Source: Sodalinema lacuna_A
GTDB taxonomy: Bacteria; Cyanobacteriota; Cyanobacteriia; Cyanobacteriales; Geitlerinemataceae
Direction: 5' to 3'
DNA: 64,000 nt
NCBI GenBank assembly: GCA_900149785.2
Contig: FSSI02000002.1
Span: forward strand, 62,001-126,000
Shown: in pieces, positions 61,054-64,000 of the stretch
Layout of the letters: each line of letters starts with the position of its first letter
Position numbering within the stretch: the stretch's first letter is position 1
Notes under the pieces: generated by a model
Database searches by the model: none
What the model was told of the DNA's origin: nothing
Seen by the model: only the letters and a program-made list of their open reading frames with translations
Program-made: the position numbers and the translations under genes

Positions 61054-63012
61054 TCAAGCCAAATACGTATAGCTACGCAAACTCTGTTCATAGTTTTGCA
61101 ACAGCCGCTGAGACTCTTCAATGGAGATTTTGCCCGATTGTAGGGCGGCTTCAGAGGCTTTGCGGATGTTTTCGAGTAAATCCTTACCGTTGTATTCGAC
61201 ATATTCCAAGACTTCCGTCATGGTGTTTCCCTTGACAAGATGTTCAATGTCGTAGCCATTGGGAGTGAGATGGATGTGGACTGCGTTGGTGTCGCCAAAA
61301 AGATTATGGAGATTTCCCATAATTTCTTGATAGGCCCCCACGAGGAACATCCCCAGATAATAGGGTTCTTCCGGTTTGAGGGGATGAAGTTCTAGGATGG
61401 ATTTGGCTTGTAGGCGATCGATGAAGCGATCTATTTTTCCGTCACTGTCGCAGGTGAGATCGGCGAGGGTTCCCCGTAAACTGGGTTCTTCGTTGAGACG
61501 GTGGATGGGGAGAATGGGAAACAGTTGCTCGATCGCCCAACTGTCGGGGGCGGATCGGAAAATGGAGAGGTTGGCGTAGTAAATCGAGGCTAGGGTTTTT
61601 TCGAGAACTTCGAGTTCTGTGGGAACTTCGCTTTGTTGGCGAACAATATCGTAGATTTTGCGACAACAGGCCCAATAGAGTTGTTCGGCGTTGGCCCGTT
61701 CCGTGAGGCTGAGATAGCCGAAACTAAAGAGGCTGCTGGCTTCGTCTTTGAATTGAATCGCGTCGTGATAGGCTTCTTGGTAGGTTTCTGGGGTGATGGA
61801 GTCGTAGGTTTCCCGCAGGTTGCGTAAGATGAGATGTTCTTTCTCGGGACTAGGTTCGGGAATCCCCGAGGGTGCGTCGCTGCTTCCGAGAACGTTAAAA
61901 ATCAGGATGGAGTGGTGGGAGGCGATCGCGCGGCCACTTTCGCTGATTAGGGTGGGTGCGGCTTGTTGTTTCTCTTCGCAGGCTTCTTTGACTTCCGCCA
62001 CGATGTCATTGGCGTAGTTCTGCATATTGTAGTTTTTGGAGGCGTAGAAGTCGGTTTTTGAGCCGTCGTAATCTACGCCTAAGCCGCCGCCAACGTCGAG
62101 ATAGCCCATGTTTGCGCCGAGTTGGGCCAGTTCGACATAGATTTGGCTGGCTTCTCGGATGGCGTCTTTGATGGCGCTGATGGAGGAGATTTGAGAACCG
62201 ATGTGGTAATGCAGTAGTTGTAGGCTATCGAGGAGATTGGCTTGGCGTAACTGTTCGACAGCGGTGATGATTTCGGGGATGGTGAGGCCGAATTTGGCGC
62301 GATCGCCACTTGATCCTCCCCAGCGGCCAATTCCTTTTGCACTCAGTTTGGCGCGAACCCCCACCACGGGTTTAATTCCTAACTGTTGACTGACGCAGAT
62401 GACTAACTCGACTTCTTCGGGTTGTTCGAGGACGATAATCGGCTGTTGGCCCAGGCGTGTGGCTAACATGGCGGTTTCGATGTAGCCGCGATCTTTGTAG
62501 CCGTTGCAAATGAGGAGGGAACCCGAGGTTTTGAGGCTGGCTAAGGCGATGAGGAGTTCGGGTTTAGAACCGGCTTCTAAGCCGAAGTGATGGGGGGCGC
62601 CGAATCGCACTAAGTCTTCGATGATGTGGCGTTGCTGGTTGCATTTGACGGGGAAAACGCCGCGATAGACGCCGGGGTAGTTGTAGCGGGCGATCGCCTT
62701 GGCGAAACAGGCGTTAATTCGCTCGATTCGGTCTTCGAGAATATCGCTGAATCGTAGGAGTAGGGGGAGTTCTAGGTTGCGCTTTTTGAGGGCTTCGACG
62801 AGGTCATAGAGGTCGAGAGAACCGCCGCGATCGCCCTGAGGGGACACGGTGACATGGCCGGCGGAGTTAATCCCAAAGTAGGGATCGCCCCAACCCCGGA
62901 TGCGATAGAGATCTTCGCTATCTTCGATTGTCCAAGGCGCTTGAGGGGTCTGGGACATCGTCCCGTTCTCGGCAAACCGCTCACTCATGGGAGATGGGGC
63001 TGAATCAACCAT
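61054..63012 (-). CDS. speA: Biosynthetic arginine decarboxylase
   Basis: A PLP enzyme that converts arginine to agmatine for polyamine synthesis. I choose the ATG at 63012 (MVDSAPSPMSERF), which has a GAGG element seven bases upstream and gives 652 aa; the frame extends 50 codons further upstream. The PLP lysine is in YRGVFPVKCNQQRH. The HIGSQ motif (LLHYHIGSQIS), the Gly-rich LDVGGGLGVDYDGS and SESGRAI are all typical of the large bacterial and plant form. Transcribed alone. Confidence 0.95.
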   Translation of the reverse strand: MVDSAPSPMSERFAENGTMSQTPQAPWTIEDSEDLYRIRGWGDPYFGINSAGHVTVSPQGDRGGSLDLYDLVEALKKRNLELPLLLRFSDILEDRIERINACFAKAIARYNYPGVYRGVFPVKCNQQRHIIEDLVRFGAPHHFGLEAGSKPELLIALASLKTSGSLLICNGYKDRGYIETAMLATRLGQQPIIVLEQPEEVELVICVSQQLGIKPVVGVRAKLSAKGIGRWGGSSGDRAKFGLTIPEIITAVEQLRQANLLDSLQLLHYHIGSQISSISAIKDAIREASQIYVELAQLGANMGYLDVGGGLGVDYDGSKTDFYASKNYNMQNYANDIVAEVKEACEEKQQAAPTLISESGRAIASHHSILIFNVLGSSDAPSGIPEPSPEKEHLILRNLRETYDSITPETYQEAYHDAIQFKDEASSLFSFGYLSLTERANAEQLYWACCRKIYDIVRQQSEVPTELEVLEKTLASIYYANLSIFRSAPDSWAIEQLFPILPIHRLNEEPSLRGTLADLTCDSDGKIDRFIDRLQAKSILELHPLKPEEPYYLGMFLVGAYQEIMGNLHNLFGDTNAVHIHLTPNGYDIEHLVKGNTMTEVLEYVEYNGKDLLENIRKASEAALQSGKISIEESQRLLQNYEQSLRSYTYLA

Positions 63013-63504
63013 CGGGATTCCTCGCTTCAGACTGGTCACTGAGTCCACAGTGTATCGCAGACAGTGTATCGCAGTTGGTCTCGCTGGTGTCTTGGGCTGC
63101 GATCGCGGCCAGGGTTTGGAGATTTGGCGCGTTTGCGTGGTCGTTTTGGGGCGATCGCTCAAAAATCCGTGGAATCACTGATGTTTTTTGCAAGGTTTTA
63201 ATCAGTCACTTTTTTTGTTATTTAATATCCGTGAATCCCCTTAATTTAGGTGGTTTATTTATACCTCAAACCGATAATCAACAGTATTTGTAGTGAATTT
63301 TATCGGTAGTTTTAGCAATTTCAAAACATCAAAAAAAAATAGACTCTAACTCCGGACAAATTTAGGAAATCTCTGTAAATAGAAACAGGTGACAGGGAAA
63401 AGACAGTCTCGGGAATCACGCCGAATTGACTGAGAAACCCCCTGAAACCCTCCTGAACGCTTACGATTCAGAGTTCATAGTTTGCAGTTTACCCATTTAT
63501 TCCT
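63013..63504. other. Divergent intergenic region
   Basis: The stretch between speA and the RTX gene becomes AT-rich after 63180 and contains poly-T and poly-A runs suited to promoters of both genes. No gene or known operator was seen. Confidence 0.45.
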
Positions 63505-64000
63505 ATGTTAGATCTCAATTCTGTTGCACTGGTTAGCCTCGACGATACGACAAGCCAATTCACGGGAAACGGCGAAAATCAACTCATTGTGGCAGGACTT
63601 GGTCACGATACTGTGTTTGCAGTTGGCGGTAATAATTGGGTGTTTGGCGGTGTCGGAGAGGATGTGATTCATGGAGGATCTGGGGATGATGTGATTTATG
63701 GGGGACAGCATAATGATGTCCTACTGGTCAATGATGGCAAGAATCTATTAAGTGGCGATTTTGGCGACGACACTCTCTATGGCGGTGTTGGCGACGATAC
63801 CCTACTCGGAGCGGCTGGCAATGATGTAATCCACGGAAAAAATGGCGATAACATCATTTTCGGCAATCAAGGAAATGATAGAATTAACGCGGGAAATGGC
63901 AATGAGTCAGTCTATGGTGGACAGGGAAGTGATCTGATTATTGCTGAAATGGGAAATAACCGGCTCAGCGGTGATTTGGGTGATGATACTCTTTACGGAG
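63505..64000 (+). CDS. RTX (hemolysin-type Ca-binding) repeat protein, 5' part
   Basis: The ATG at 63505 (MLDLNSVALVSLDDT) opens a frame that runs off the window, so only 165 codons are visible. From about residue 40 it consists of nonapeptide repeats of the G-G-x-G-x-D-x-hydrophobic type (GGSGDDVIYGG, GDFGDDTLYGG), which bind Ca2+ in a beta-roll and mark proteins secreted by type I systems, the signal being at the unseen C-terminus. It has no N-terminal signal peptide, as expected. The activity carried further on cannot be known. Confidence 0.9.
   Translation, partial: MLDLNSVALVSLDDTTSQFTGNGENQLIVAGLGHDTVFAVGGNNWVFGGVGEDVIHGGSGDDVIYGGQHNDVLLVNDGKNLLSGDFGDDTLYGGVGDDTLLGAAGNDVIHGKNGDNIIFGNQGNDRINAGNGNESVYGGQGSDLIIAEMGNNRLSGDLGDDTLYG

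Noticed and set aside
63013..63162. 50-residue N-terminal extension of SpeA
   Set aside because: The ATG at 63012 has a good ribosome-binding element and the family start; the extension lacks conserved sequence features.

Overview
This window comes from a cyanobacterium, most likely a filamentous, non-heterocystous oscillatorialean (Phormidium/Sodalinema-like). The support is the dense scatter of HIP1 palindromes (GCGATCGC), heptanucleotide tandem repeats (TTGCCTC and CCCTGTT/CCCTATT types), a plastocyanin gene, an LL-diaminopimelate aminotransferase, a FraC-like filament-integrity protein and many short proteins of cyanobacterial type. The assignment is inference from gene content; no 16S or marker search was possible.

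Layout. 0-31 kb is mostly housekeeping: dnaN, tRNA-Pro(CGG), lipA, an M1 aminopeptidase, hrcA, aroK, argB, an ABC1/UbiB kinase, a ComB-like phosphatase and dapL. Between them lie an M50 protease-HlyD adaptor pair (19.3-22.5 kb), a convergent arsM-arsS arsenosugar pair (22.6-24.7 kb), and signalling genes: an OmpR-type regulator, a large GAF/PAS histidine kinase and a CheY-like protein. 31-41 kb carries a chemoreceptor, an orphan transposon end, a repeat tract with a 160-base assembly gap, an ArsA/Get3-like ATPase, petE, a GPH-type transporter, a GluR0-like glutamate-receptor channel, and an IS605/IS1341-type tnpB without tnpA. 41-51 kb holds a desaturase and methyltransferase, then a partner-switching cluster: CBS-like PP2C phosphatase, an ammonium transporter fused to PAS and PP2C domains, an anti-sigma-type kinase and a STAS antagonist. 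A PHO-box-like tandem array lies upstream. A class I lysyl-tRNA synthetase and a DUF192 protein follow.

51.6-60.5 kb is an AT-richer accessory island nearly free of HIP1 sites. It has two adjacent dynamin-like GTPases bracketed by ~83-bp direct repeats, which are pieces of a UPF0175/PIN toxin-antitoxin module in permuted order, and a giant WD40/transmembrane/Ig-like-repeat protein. A single N in that gene hides a frameshift; restoring the base extends the protein to an intact C-terminus at 56350. This island and the ammonium-phosphatase fusion cluster are the best candidates for undescribed biology. The window ends with arginine decarboxylase (speA) and the 5' part of an RTX-repeat gene that runs off the edge.
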